Below, piece after piece: positions 1 through 5,720 of a stretch of 20,885 nt of DNA. Each line of letters opens with the position of its first letter. Position 1 is the stretch's first letter. Location: IMG/VR virus record IMGVR_UViG_3300047359_000059, positions 1 through 20,885 of that record; one strand, written 5' to 3'. Source of the stretch: a virus. The notes beneath the pieces were generated by a model, which made no database searches, was not told where the DNA came from, and was given only the letters and a program-made list of their open reading frames with translations. The position numbers and the translations under genes were made by a program.

Positions 1-1
1 T

Positions 2-67
2 GAAGGTTTACTTGTTGGTTATGGGCCGGATGGCTCAGATCATGAAATGTTAGCGAGGTATGGCTGA
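2..67 (+). CDS. 3' end of an upstream gene (possibly terminase large subunit)
   Basis: An open frame enters from the left edge and ends at TGA 65-67. The last 21 residues include the run GPDGSDHEMLARYG. The stop overlaps the ATG of the next gene by one base (TGATG), which is typical of translationally coupled phage genes, so this is likely a real C-terminus. Too little is visible to recognise a family. A terminase large subunit is a reasonable guess because many marine podophages place it just before the small genes and portal, but this is inference from context only. Confidence 0.45.
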   Translation, partial: EGLLVGYGPDGSDHEMLARYG

Positions 68-279
68 TGTCATTTTTAAAAACGCCAAAACCGCCAGCGC
101 CTGACCCTGAGTTGAAGGCCGCTCAGGAAAGGCAGGAAGCGCGGCTAGACGCACAGGAAGAGCAAAAGATGCGAGCAATCGCATCGCGGCAACGCGCTCG
201 GCGTGTCGGTGGTCAGCGCATGTTATTATCAATGGAACGCGATACACCACAGACTGGTGTACAAGATACGTTAGGATAG
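67..279 (+). CDS. small hypothetical phage protein (70 aa), coiled-coil-like
   Basis: A 70-residue protein. It begins with a proline-rich stretch (KTPKPPAPDPE), continues as a charged helix rich in Gln, Glu, Lys and Arg (about residues 16-45, likely amphipathic or coiled coil), then an Arg-rich patch near residues 40-50. Start ATG 67 overlaps the stop of the upstream gene. Proteins of this shape (MSFxKxPKPPxP... QERQE ... RRxGGQRML) recur, to my recollection, just upstream of the portal in marine podophage genomes and have no assigned role. The position between a probable packaging gene and the portal suggests a head or packaging accessory. No catalytic motif is visible. Confidence 0.75.
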   Translation: MSFLKTPKPPAPDPELKAAQERQEARLDAQEEQKMRAIASRQRARRVGGQRMLLSMERDTPQTGVQDTLG

Positions 280-283
280 AGCT

Positions 284-532
284 ATGGGTAGTTTATTTGG
301 CGGCAAAAAGAAATCAGCACCAGCACCAAAGCCGGTGGTTGAAGAGAAGCCAACCGCGCCGACAGGTGCAACACGCGAAGAAAAGCTAGCGGCATCGCGC
401 CGAAGAGCTGGCGGTGGTCGTGGTGATAACCGGCCGCTGATGAGTTCCGCTGACAGATTAGGGCCGGGCAGTGGGCCGGGTCGTAATGACTTAATGACGG
501 CAAGGGCAGAGAAAACCAGATTAGGAGCTTAA
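284..532 (+). CDS. small basic hypothetical phage protein (82 aa)
   Basis: An 82-residue protein starting MGSLFGGKKK. It has a lysine-rich N-terminus, a Pro/Ala/Lys-rich low-complexity segment (about residues 11-30), an Arg/Gly-rich stretch (RRRAGGGRG, about 39-47) and a Gly/Pro-rich tail. A purine-rich sequence (taggataga) sits just before the ATG. The composition suggests a disordered, nucleic-acid-binding or capsid-interacting protein rather than an enzyme. It lies 4 bases after the previous gene and 1 base before the next, so it belongs to the same transcription unit. It is not a family I can name. Confidence 0.7.
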   Translation: MGSLFGGKKKSAPAPKPVVEEKPTAPTGATREEKLAASRRRAGGGRGDNRPLMSSADRLGPGSGPGRNDLMTARAEKTRLGA

Positions 533-533
533 A

Positions 534-680
534 ATGCCAAAGGTTGTATCCAAGGATGGTAAGACGCGCACATTTGCGTACACCAAGTCAGGCATGAAGA
601 TGGCAAAAGAGTATGCCAAGCAGACCGGTGGCCGTGTTGCTGGCGCGTCTATGAAAACTAAAATGGCGAAAAAGAAATGA
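534..680 (+). CDS. small Lys-rich protein (48 aa)
   Basis: A 48-codon ORF starting ATG 534, one base after the previous stop, with AGGAG (about 523-527) placed as a ribosome binding site. The protein starts MPKVVSKDGKTRTFAYTKSG and ends KTKMAKKK. The pattern PKV..K....FAYTKSGMKMAKEYAKQ resembles a short conserved phage protein type with a beta-hairpin and then a basic helix, often seen between terminase and portal in T7-like marine phages. Its stop overlaps the next start as ATGA (677-680), which supports real translation. Function unknown; with about a quarter of its residues Lys it may contact DNA or the acidic face of a capsid partner. Confidence 0.65.
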   Translation: MPKVVSKDGKTRTFAYTKSGMKMAKEYAKQTGGRVAGASMKTKMAKKK

Positions 681-829
681 AACAGGTGTGGGATAAAAAG
701 CGCCCAAAAGGCTTAGGCAAGCCAAAGGGTTTATCACCGGCAAAGAAGCGAGCCGCAATGCGAGCCGCTAAAAAGGCTGGCCGTCCATATCCAAATCTTA
801 TTGACAACATGAGAGCCGCGAGAAGCTGA
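677..829 (+). CDS. small basic conserved phage protein (50 aa), RPKGLGKPKGLSP...GRPYPNLIDNMRAA type
   Basis: A 50-codon ORF with ATGA overlaps at both ends (677-680, and start of the next gene at 829). The sequence has two recognisable blocks: KRPKGLGKPKGLSPAKKRAA at residues 8-27 and AGRPYPNLIDNMRAAR at about 34-49. I recall this two-block pattern in many Caudoviricetes small proteins preceding the portal; its function is not established. The strongly positive charge and conserved GRPYPN(L)xDN motif suggest a peptide that binds a fixed partner in the head or packaging complex. Conservation of the motif makes it clearly a gene despite its size. Confidence 0.7.
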   Translation: MKQVWDKKRPKGLGKPKGLSPAKKRAAMRAAKKAGRPYPNLIDNMRAARS

Positions 830-1098
830 TGCCAGCGAAAAAGTACCAGAACCCAGAAGGCGGTCTAAATGAGGCAGGGCGCAAGTATTTTAAGCGCAAA
901 GAGGGTTCTGACTTAAAGCGGCCAGTCAAGTCAGGAACTAATCCGCGCCGGGTGTCCTTTGCCGCACGGTTTGCTGGCATGTCTGGCGCTGAGAAGAAAG
1001 ACGGCAAGCCAACACGGCTTGGTTTGGCATTACGCGCTTGGGGCTTTGGTTCTAAGGAAGCGGCTCGGAACTTTGCACAAAGGCATAGAAAAACATGA
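829..1098 (+). CDS. DUF6321-like small phage protein (89 aa)
   Basis: An 89-residue protein. It carries the pattern GGLNEAGRKYFKRKEGSDLKRPV at its start (residues 11-33), SFAARFAGMSG in the middle (43-53) and KPTRLGLALRAWGFG near the end (60-74). This order (LxxxGRxxFxRxxGSxLxxPV, then SFxxRxxGMxG, then GKPTRxxLAxxxWxx) matches what I recall of the DUF6321 family of small phage proteins; a profile search is needed to confirm. The start is ATG 829, sharing one base with the preceding TGA. The stop overlaps the portal start (ATGATG at 1095-1100), so it is translationally coupled to the portal gene. Function unknown; co-location argues for a head-vertex or packaging role. Confidence 0.75.
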   Translation: MPAKKYQNPEGGLNEAGRKYFKRKEGSDLKRPVKSGTNPRRVSFAARFAGMSGAEKKDGKPTRLGLALRAWGFGSKEAARNFAQRHRKT

Positions 1099-2684
1099 TG
1101 GACGTACAGCAGATTATCAAGCGCTATGAGATAGCACAGCGCCGTAAAGACAATTGGCGGCAGATTTACGAAGATTGTTATGAGTTCGCTCTGCCACAGC
1201 GCAATCTGTATGACGGTAATTATGAAGGTGGTGGGTCGCCCGGCCAAAACAAAATGGCGCGTGTGTTCGATAGTACCGCCATCAATTCTACCCAGCGCTT
1301 TGCTAATCGCATTCAGTCTGGCTTATTTCCGCCATATTCTAATTGGTGTCGGCTAGAGCCGGGTACTGACATACCAGAGGCGCGGCGCTTAGAGGCGCAG
1401 TCTGCGCTCGACATCTATGCTGAGAAGATGTTTGCGTTGTTGCGTCAGACTAACTTTGATCTGGCTATGGGTGAGTTCTTGATGGACTTGGCAGTAGGCA
1501 CTGCCGTCATGCTGATCCAGCCCGGCGATGAGATCACGCCTATTAGGTTCACTGCTGTGCCGCAATATCTGGTGGCCATCGAAGAAGGCGCGCACGGCAA
1601 GGTAGACAACATTTATCGCCGGATGCGTATGAAGGCTGAAGCCATTAAGCAACATTGGTCTGACGCAGAGATATCGGAACGCCTACAGCGTTTGATTGAT
1701 GAGCATCCGACCAGTGAGATTGATCTGATGGAAGCCACGATGTATGACCCTGAGCAAGGCGATTACTGCTATTATGTGATCTGGCCAGAAGGCAAAGACC
1801 AGCTATTGATGCGCCGCATGAAGTCCAGCCCTTGGGTTGTGGCGCGATATATGAAGGTAGCCGGTGAGGTTTATGGCCGTGGGCCGCTAGTCACTGCTAT
1901 CCCAGACATTAAGACATTGAACAAAACACTAGAGCTGTTGTTGAAGAACGCCAGCATCAGTATAGCTGGTGTGTATACAGCGGCAGACGATGGTGTGCTT
2001 AACCCACAAGCGGTCAGCATTAGACCCGGCGCAATCATTCCGGTTGCGCGTAATGGTGGCCCGAACGGCGAAAGCCTGCGCCCATTGCCGCGAACCGGTG
2101 ATTTTAACGTCAGCCAGATTGTTATTAATGATCTGCGGATGAACATCAAAAAGATTATGATGGACGACACCCTGCCGCCAGACAATATGTCAGCTCGGTC
2201 AGCTACCGAGGTATCGGCAAAGATGCAAGAGCTGTCTACAAATCTAGGCAGTGCGTTTGGCCGCCTCATAAATGAAACAATGATACCGCTGATTTCACGC
2301 ATTCTATATGTGATGGATGAGCGCGGATTGATTGAGATGCCGCTAAAGGTAAATGGCCTTGAGGTTAAGGTTACACCGGTCAGCCCGATTGCTCAGGCTC
2401 AGAACCTTGGCGACATTGAGAAGATTATGCAGTGGGTTCAGCTCTCATCGAGCTTAGGCCCTGATGGCCAGCTCGCTGTTCGCACCACTGCAATACCGGA
2501 CTATGTGGCTGACAAGTTGGGCATACCGGCTGACTTGCGTACATCACCGCAAGAGCGTCAACAGGCCGCAGATATGGCGGCACAAATGGCACAAGCCGCC
2601 GCACAACAGCAGGGCATGTTGCCAGCAGAAGGTGGGCAGATGCCGCCAGAGGGTGCTGGCCTGCTGCCAGAGGGAGCTATCTAA
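1095..2684 (+). CDS. portal protein (T7 gp8-type head-tail connector)
   Basis: A 529-residue protein, close to the 536 aa of T7 gp8. The N-terminus has the connector-family signature: residues 10-45 (YEIAQRRKDNWRQIYEDCYEFALPQRN), then RVFDSTAINSTQRFANRIQSGLFPP and W-C-R-L. The core contains VYGRGPLVTAIPDIKTLN, typical of the family around the stem/crown region. The middle has the PPDNMSARSATEVSAKMQE segment, and the C-terminal part is Gln/Ala/Met- and Gly/Pro-rich, as in the disordered end of such connectors. It forms the dodecameric vertex ring through which DNA is packaged and ejected, and to which tail tubular protein A attaches. Either ATG 1095 or ATG 1098 could start translation; they differ by one residue. 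Confidence 0.97.
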   Translation: MMDVQQIIKRYEIAQRRKDNWRQIYEDCYEFALPQRNLYDGNYEGGGSPGQNKMARVFDSTAINSTQRFANRIQSGLFPPYSNWCRLEPGTDIPEARRLEAQSALDIYAEKMFALLRQTNFDLAMGEFLMDLAVGTAVMLIQPGDEITPIRFTAVPQYLVAIEEGAHGKVDNIYRRMRMKAEAIKQHWSDAEISERLQRLIDEHPTSEIDLMEATMYDPEQGDYCYYVIWPEGKDQLLMRRMKSSPWVVARYMKVAGEVYGRGPLVTAIPDIKTLNKTLELLLKNASISIAGVYTAADDGVLNPQAVSIRPGAIIPVARNGGPNGESLRPLPRTGDFNVSQIVINDLRMNIKKIMMDDTLPPDNMSARSATEVSAKMQELSTNLGSAFGRLINETMIPLISRILYVMDERGLIEMPLKVNGLEVKVTPVSPIAQAQNLGDIEKIMQWVQLSSSLGPDGQLAVRTTAIPDYVADKLGIPADLRTSPQERQQAADMAAQMAQAAAQQQGMLPAEGGQMPPEGAGLLPEGAI

Positions 2685-2954
2685 ATGATTGAAGAAGGTT
2701 GGGACGCGCTTAGGGCAGTTGAGCCTGAGTTGCGGAAGGACGTTGTGGATATGCAAGATGATGTTGATCGTCTGTATCTGCGCGTGTTTGGGTCTGACGA
2801 TGGGCAAGAGTTGCTACAGCATCTCAGGTCGCAAACGATTGAGCAACCGACTTGGTATCCCGGTGAAGAAGCCTCACACGGTTACGCTAGAGAAGGTCAA
2901 AACAGCATAGTTCGAGAAATCGAACGCAGAATGAAGAGGGCTAGACACCTATGA
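2685..2954 (+). CDS. Bbp19-like small structural/assembly protein (89 aa)
   Basis: An 89-residue protein starting immediately after the portal stop. The C-terminal two thirds read LRVFGSDDGQELLQHLRSQT followed by PTWYPG, then ASHGYAREGQNSIVREIERR. The order (xVFxxDDGxxxLxxL...PTwxpg...A..REGqrsxvxxI) is what I recall for the Bbp19-type phage protein family found between portal and scaffold/capsid genes in podophages such as BPP-1 relatives. The N-terminal 35 residues are an acidic helix. The stop overlaps the scaffold start by ATGA (2951-2954), so the two are coupled. The precise role is unknown; the context points to head assembly. Confidence 0.75.
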   Translation: MIEEGWDALRAVEPELRKDVVDMQDDVDRLYLRVFGSDDGQELLQHLRSQTIEQPTWYPGEEASHGYAREGQNSIVREIERRMKRARHL

Positions 2955-3760
2955 ATGATGAACCCGAAGGCTTGATGGCCTCTGCTGAAATCGAAAGCGA
3001 AGACAGCAAAGACAACCAGCAAGCAGATACAGGTATCTCACACATTAAACCCGATGCAGAGCCAACACTAGAAAGCACAACAGTTGCGGCTGAGGGTGAA
3101 GAAACTGAGTTTGAACGGCCAGACTGGTATCCAGAAAAATTCTGGAATGAAGACGAAGGGCCGGATTTAGAAAACCTTGTGAAAAGCTATAATGAGCTAC
3201 AAAAGAAATTTTCGCAGGGCAAACACAAAGCGCCGGAAGAGTATGACGTTAGTGCTTTCCAAGAGGCGAACATTCCCGAAGATGATGAGCTGTTCAATAC
3301 CTACAAGGATTGGGCAAAGCAGAATGGCGTTAGCCAAGCGGCGTTTGAAGAGCTGGCCAGTAAATTTGTTGATATGGCTGGCAATGAAGCGCAACAGGCT
3401 GAGGTTTCTTATCAGGAAGAATATAAGAAGCTGGGCAACAATGCTGACGCTGTCATCAAGTCTATGAGCGAATGGGGTCAGTCCTTGGTACGCAAAGGCG
3501 TATGGGGCAATGATGACTTCGAAGAGTTCAAGATTATGGGCGGCACAGCTCAGGGCATCCGAGCTTTGCAAAAGATTAGAAGCTATTATGGTGATCGCTC
3601 TATTCCTGTTGAGGTTGGCCAGCCGGAAGGTGCGCCATCCAAGGAAGAGCTAACCGCAATGGTGGGCAAGCCTGAGTATCTAAATGATCCGACCTACCGG
3701 GCTAAGGTAGAGAAGATGTTTGAGAAAATGTATGGCACTCAGGACTACCAAGCTATGTAA
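2951..3760 (+). CDS. capsid assembly scaffold protein (T7 gp9-like)
   Basis: A 269-residue, strongly acidic protein (T7 gp9 is 307 aa). Residues 1-55 are disordered and rich in Glu, Asp, Ser and Thr. The segment from about 50 carries the family pattern RPDWYPEKFWNEDEGPDLENLVKSYNELQKKF. The C-terminal half is mostly helical (about 85-269), ending in a charged helix (YRAKVEKMFEKMYGTQDYQ) as expected for a scaffold C-terminal coat-binding element. It directs coat protein polymerisation around the portal and is then released or expelled. Position directly before the major capsid gene agrees. A strong terminator follows its stop codon by 3 bases. Confidence 0.93.
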   Translation: MNDEPEGLMASAEIESEDSKDNQQADTGISHIKPDAEPTLESTTVAAEGEETEFERPDWYPEKFWNEDEGPDLENLVKSYNELQKKFSQGKHKAPEEYDVSAFQEANIPEDDELFNTYKDWAKQNGVSQAAFEELASKFVDMAGNEAQQAEVSYQEEYKKLGNNADAVIKSMSEWGQSLVRKGVWGNDDFEEFKIMGGTAQGIRALQKIRSYYGDRSIPVEVGQPEGAPSKEELTAMVGKPEYLNDPTYRAKVEKMFEKMYGTQDYQAM

Positions 3761-3763
3761 ATT

Positions 3764-3792
3764 AACTGGGGTGTTTACACGCCCCAGTTTTT
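3764..3792 (+). terminator. rho-independent terminator between scaffold and capsid genes
   Basis: A 10-bp stem AACTGGGGTG / CGCCCCAGTT (one G-T wobble) encloses the 6-base loop TTTACA. The right arm runs into TTTTT (3788-3792). It begins 3 bases after the scaffold stop. The form is that of a textbook intrinsic terminator. It should end or attenuate transcripts from the portal/scaffold region just before the capsid gene. Confidence 0.88.
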
Positions 3793-3810
3793 CCATTATT
3801 ATTTCTACTT

Positions 3811-3904
3811 GACAGGCAATCGTTCTTCGATCTGTCGCCCACGTTTGGGGGCGTAGCGTTTATGCCCAAGTGACAGCCCAGCCTCTGGATACCTGTAACG
3901 ACTT
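3811..3904 (+). ncRNA. candidate structured 5' leader of the capsid gene (three hairpins)
   Basis: The 143 bases between the terminator and the capsid start contain no convincing ORF. They can fold into three consecutive hairpins. Hairpin A: GACAG (3811-3815), bulge GCA, ATCG (3819-3822), loop TTCTT, CGAT, CTGTC (to 3836). Hairpin B: GGGCGTA (3849-3855), loop GCGTT, TATGCCC (3861-3867). Hairpin C: AAGT (3868-3871) with ACTT (3901-3904), ACAG (3873-3876) with CTGT (3893-3896), and inner CCAG/CTGG (3878-3888) with loop CCT. An alternative stem CGCCC (3836-3840) with GGGCG (3849-3853) would exclude B. It may be a stabilising 5' UTR, a processed RNA or a switch; I cannot tell which. No named RNA family is recognised. 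Confidence 0.4.
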
Positions 3905-3923
3905 ATGTATTTAACTTTATCCG

Positions 3924-3929
3924 AAGGAG
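3924..3929 (+). promoter_or_regulatory. strong ribosome binding site of the capsid gene
   Basis: AAGGAG with a 6-base spacer before ATG 3936. It is the best Shine-Dalgarno match I noticed in the window. That suits the most abundantly made virion protein, and it lies outside the three candidate leader hairpins, so it would remain exposed. Confidence 0.85.
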
Positions 3930-3935
3930 ATAGAA

Positions 3936-4769
3936 ATGGCAGTAGGCATTTCAAACGCTTTCGTTCAAATGTTCGATGCCGAGGTGAAGCAGGCATATCA
4001 GAGCGCTCGCGCTCTTGCTGGCGTAACTCGCGAAAGAACAAATGTCGAAGGTAATCAAGTGAAGTTCCCGAAGATCGGGAAAGGCACTGCGACTGTGCGC
4101 GTACCACAGTCAGACGTAACCCCTCTGAATGTTACCTATTCACAGGTTTCAGCTACAATGTCAGATTTCATTGCCGCTGAATATTCAGATATCTTTAACC
4201 AGCAGAAGGTCAACTTTGACGAGCGCCGTGAGCTTGTTCAAGTGGTTGGCGCGGCTATCGGCCGCCGGATGGATCAGCTAGTCATTGACGCGCTGAACGC
4301 CGCATCAGCCCCATCAACTGTCGGCACAGACATTGGTGGCACTGGCACAAACATGAACCTCGCCAAGTTGCTGGCGGCTAAAAAAGCAATGGATGCAAAC
4401 AACGTACCTTCCGAAGGCCGTTGCATGATCATCCACGCCAATGGCCTGTCATCACTGCTAGACGAAACTGAGCTGACTAGCTCTGACTTCGCCAGCGTGA
4501 AAGCACTGGTTCAAGGTGACATTGATACCTTCCTTGGTTTCAAGTTCATCACACTTGGTGATCGTGACGAAGGTGGCTTGCCGTTGCCATCCACACGCAC
4601 TAGTTTCGCATTCCACCGCGATGCTATTGGTATGGGCATTGGCATGAACCAGCGTAGTGAGATAAATTACATAGCTGAAAAAACGTCATTCCTTGTCAGC
4701 TCAATGTTCTCTGCTGGCGCAGTGGCCATTGACGATGAAGGCATCGTCAAGATCAGCGCAACCGAGTAG
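3936..4769 (+). CDS. major capsid protein
   Basis: A 277-residue protein. Diagnostic stretches are the N-terminal FVQMFDAEVKQAYQ (residues 9-22), VKFPKIGKGTATVR (about 42-55), SDFIAAEYSDIFNQQKVNFDERRELVQVVGAAIGRRMDQLVIDAL (roughly 76-120), a central LLAAKKAMDANNVP and the C-terminal SSMFSAGAVAID. These match the family of small HK97-fold coat proteins common in marine podophages. It is shorter than T7 gp10A (345 aa). It forms the icosahedral shell with the scaffold encoded upstream and the decoration-type protein downstream. It has its own strong ribosome binding site and a long leader after a terminator, implying separate high expression. The start is fixed by the AAGGAG site and the MAVGIS N-terminus. 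Confidence 0.95.
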   Translation: MAVGISNAFVQMFDAEVKQAYQSARALAGVTRERTNVEGNQVKFPKIGKGTATVRVPQSDVTPLNVTYSQVSATMSDFIAAEYSDIFNQQKVNFDERRELVQVVGAAIGRRMDQLVIDALNAASAPSTVGTDIGGTGTNMNLAKLLAAKKAMDANNVPSEGRCMIIHANGLSSLLDETELTSSDFASVKALVQGDIDTFLGFKFITLGDRDEGGLPLPSTRTSFAFHRDAIGMGIGMNQRSEINYIAEKTSFLVSSMFSAGAVAIDDEGIVKISATE

Positions 4770-4783
4770 GAAAGGATTATATA

Positions 4784-5056
4784 ATGGCTTTTTCATCTAC
4801 AGGTTGGGGCGTGATTGGCGCTTCTAAAAGAGGTAACGCACCGAGCATGTACACTTACACAAGTGCAGATGCTATTGCGACTGTGAACACATCCGGTTAT
4901 TTCAACGACTTGTCAGATACTCTGGCAGTTGGTGATGTGATCTTCGTTCACGACAGTGCAACACCTACGATGTCAATCGTTATGGTCGCATCAAACGCAT
5001 CAGGCGTTGTCGATGTGACTGACGGCACTGCCGTTGCAATGACTGACACCGACTAA
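4784..5056 (+). CDS. small virion protein, probable capsid decoration or head fibre component (90 aa)
   Basis: A 90-residue, Ser/Thr/Ala/Val-rich, beta-strand-like protein. The N-terminus MAFSSTGWGVIGASKRGNAP is followed by YTSADAIATVNTSGYFNDLSDTLAVGDVIFVHDS and ASGVVDVTDG. I recall small proteins with the pattern GN-AP-xxxTYxxxDAxATVxxSGYFND immediately after the capsid gene in marine phages, where they are treated as virion or head-decoration proteins; the role is not proven. The gene lies 14 bases after the capsid stop, with AGGAAAGG (about 4767-4774) as ribosome binding site. A GC-rich hairpin follows it, so it shares a unit with the capsid gene. Confidence 0.72.
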   Translation: MAFSSTGWGVIGASKRGNAPSMYTYTSADAIATVNTSGYFNDLSDTLAVGDVIFVHDSATPTMSIVMVASNASGVVDVTDGTAVAMTDTD

Positions 5057-5059
5057 TTT

Positions 5060-5086
5060 GGTTGGGGCGGCTTAGGTCGCCCCACC
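5060..5086 (+). terminator. GC-rich hairpin after the capsid/decoration unit (terminator or RNA-stabilising stem)
   Basis: The left arm GGT-T-GGGGCG (5060-5069, one bulged T) pairs with CGCCCCACC (5078-5086) for 9 bp around the 8-base loop GCTTAGGT. It starts 3 bases after the decoration-gene stop. There is no U-tract after it (TATCTATAGG), so it is a weak terminator at best. A 3'-end-protecting stem or RNA processing site is also possible. It shares a GGGGCG/CGCCCC core with the terminator at 3764-3792. Confidence 0.5.
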
Positions 5087-5104
5087 TATCTATAGGAGTA
5101 GAAT

Positions 5105-5719
5105 ATGGCCTCTGGCGACACTAAACTATCAATCTGCTCCGATGCGCTAATTATGCTTGGCGCTTCTCCACTATCATCATTTTCTGACGGCACAGACGAG
5201 GCACAGGTTGCAGATCGGCTTTATGACGATGTGCGTGACACCTTGCTGATGCAGTACCCATATAGCTGGACACTAAAGAAAGTACAGCTAGCGCAATTGC
5301 TCGATACACCAATCAATGAATGGAAATATAAATACCAGCTACCCGGCGACAGGCTAGGGCTACCCAAGGCGGTATTCCCGACCAGCGCTGTAGCGGAGCG
5401 CCCAGTGCGCGAATATGAGATTTATGCAGGCGGCTTATACACCAATCTGGAAACGGTTTATGTTGATTACCAGTATCGGCCAGAGCCTGCCGACTTCCCA
5501 CCATACTTTGTGCGTTTGCTAAAGACAGCGCTGGCCGCTGAGTTTGCCGAACCGATTACAGACCAGCTTACCAAGGCTGACTACTATCACGGCAAAGCAT
5601 ATGGTTCACCATCTGATAATATGCGTGGCGGCTTGGTTCGCGTTGCAATTAACATTGACGGCATTGACCAGCCAGCGAAGAGCATACAGGAATTCCCGAT
5701 TTCAGATATAAGGTTCTAA
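5105..5719 (+). CDS. tail tubular protein A (T7 gp11-like)
   Basis: A 204-residue protein, close to T7 gp11 (196 aa). The N-terminus KLSICSDALIMLGASPLSSF followed by ADRLYDDVRDTLLMQYPYSWTLKKVQLA is the family signature; the segment WKYKYQLPGDRLGLPKAVF and then VYVDYQYRPEPADFPPYF (about residues 118-135) are equally typical. It forms the adaptor ring between portal and nozzle. Its start is preceded by AGGAG (5094-5098). Order relative to the capsid and tail tubular B genes is as in T7. Confidence 0.95.
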   Translation: MASGDTKLSICSDALIMLGASPLSSFSDGTDEAQVADRLYDDVRDTLLMQYPYSWTLKKVQLAQLLDTPINEWKYKYQLPGDRLGLPKAVFPTSAVAERPVREYEIYAGGLYTNLETVYVDYQYRPEPADFPPYFVRLLKTALAAEFAEPITDQLTKADYYHGKAYGSPSDNMRGGLVRVAINIDGIDQPAKSIQEFPISDIRF

Positions 5720-5720
5720 C

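Noticed and set aside
798-1247. 149-aa minus-strand ORF over the DUF6321-like gene and portal start
   Set aside because: It lies opposite two well-supported coding genes and its sequence has no family resemblance; a shadow ORF.
1871-2302. 143-aa minus-strand ORF in the portal gene
   Set aside because: Fully inside the conserved portal coding sequence, with no start signals; antisense shadow.
3809-3837. TTGACA (3809-3814) as a -35 box for a capsid promoter
   Set aside because: At the 16-18 base spacing the sequence is CTGTCG and neighbours, with no resemblance to TATAAT. The bases are also part of hairpin A.
3805-4107. 100-aa minus-strand ORF across the capsid leader and capsid start
   Set aside because: It runs opposite to every other gene, covers the capsid N-terminus, has no ribosome site, and has an Arg/Ser-rich composition typical of antisense reading.
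4755-4790. Programmed frameshift at the capsid 3' end, as for T7 gp10A/10B
   Set aside because: No slippery heptamer near the stop, and the 90-aa gene downstream has its own ATG and ribosome site.
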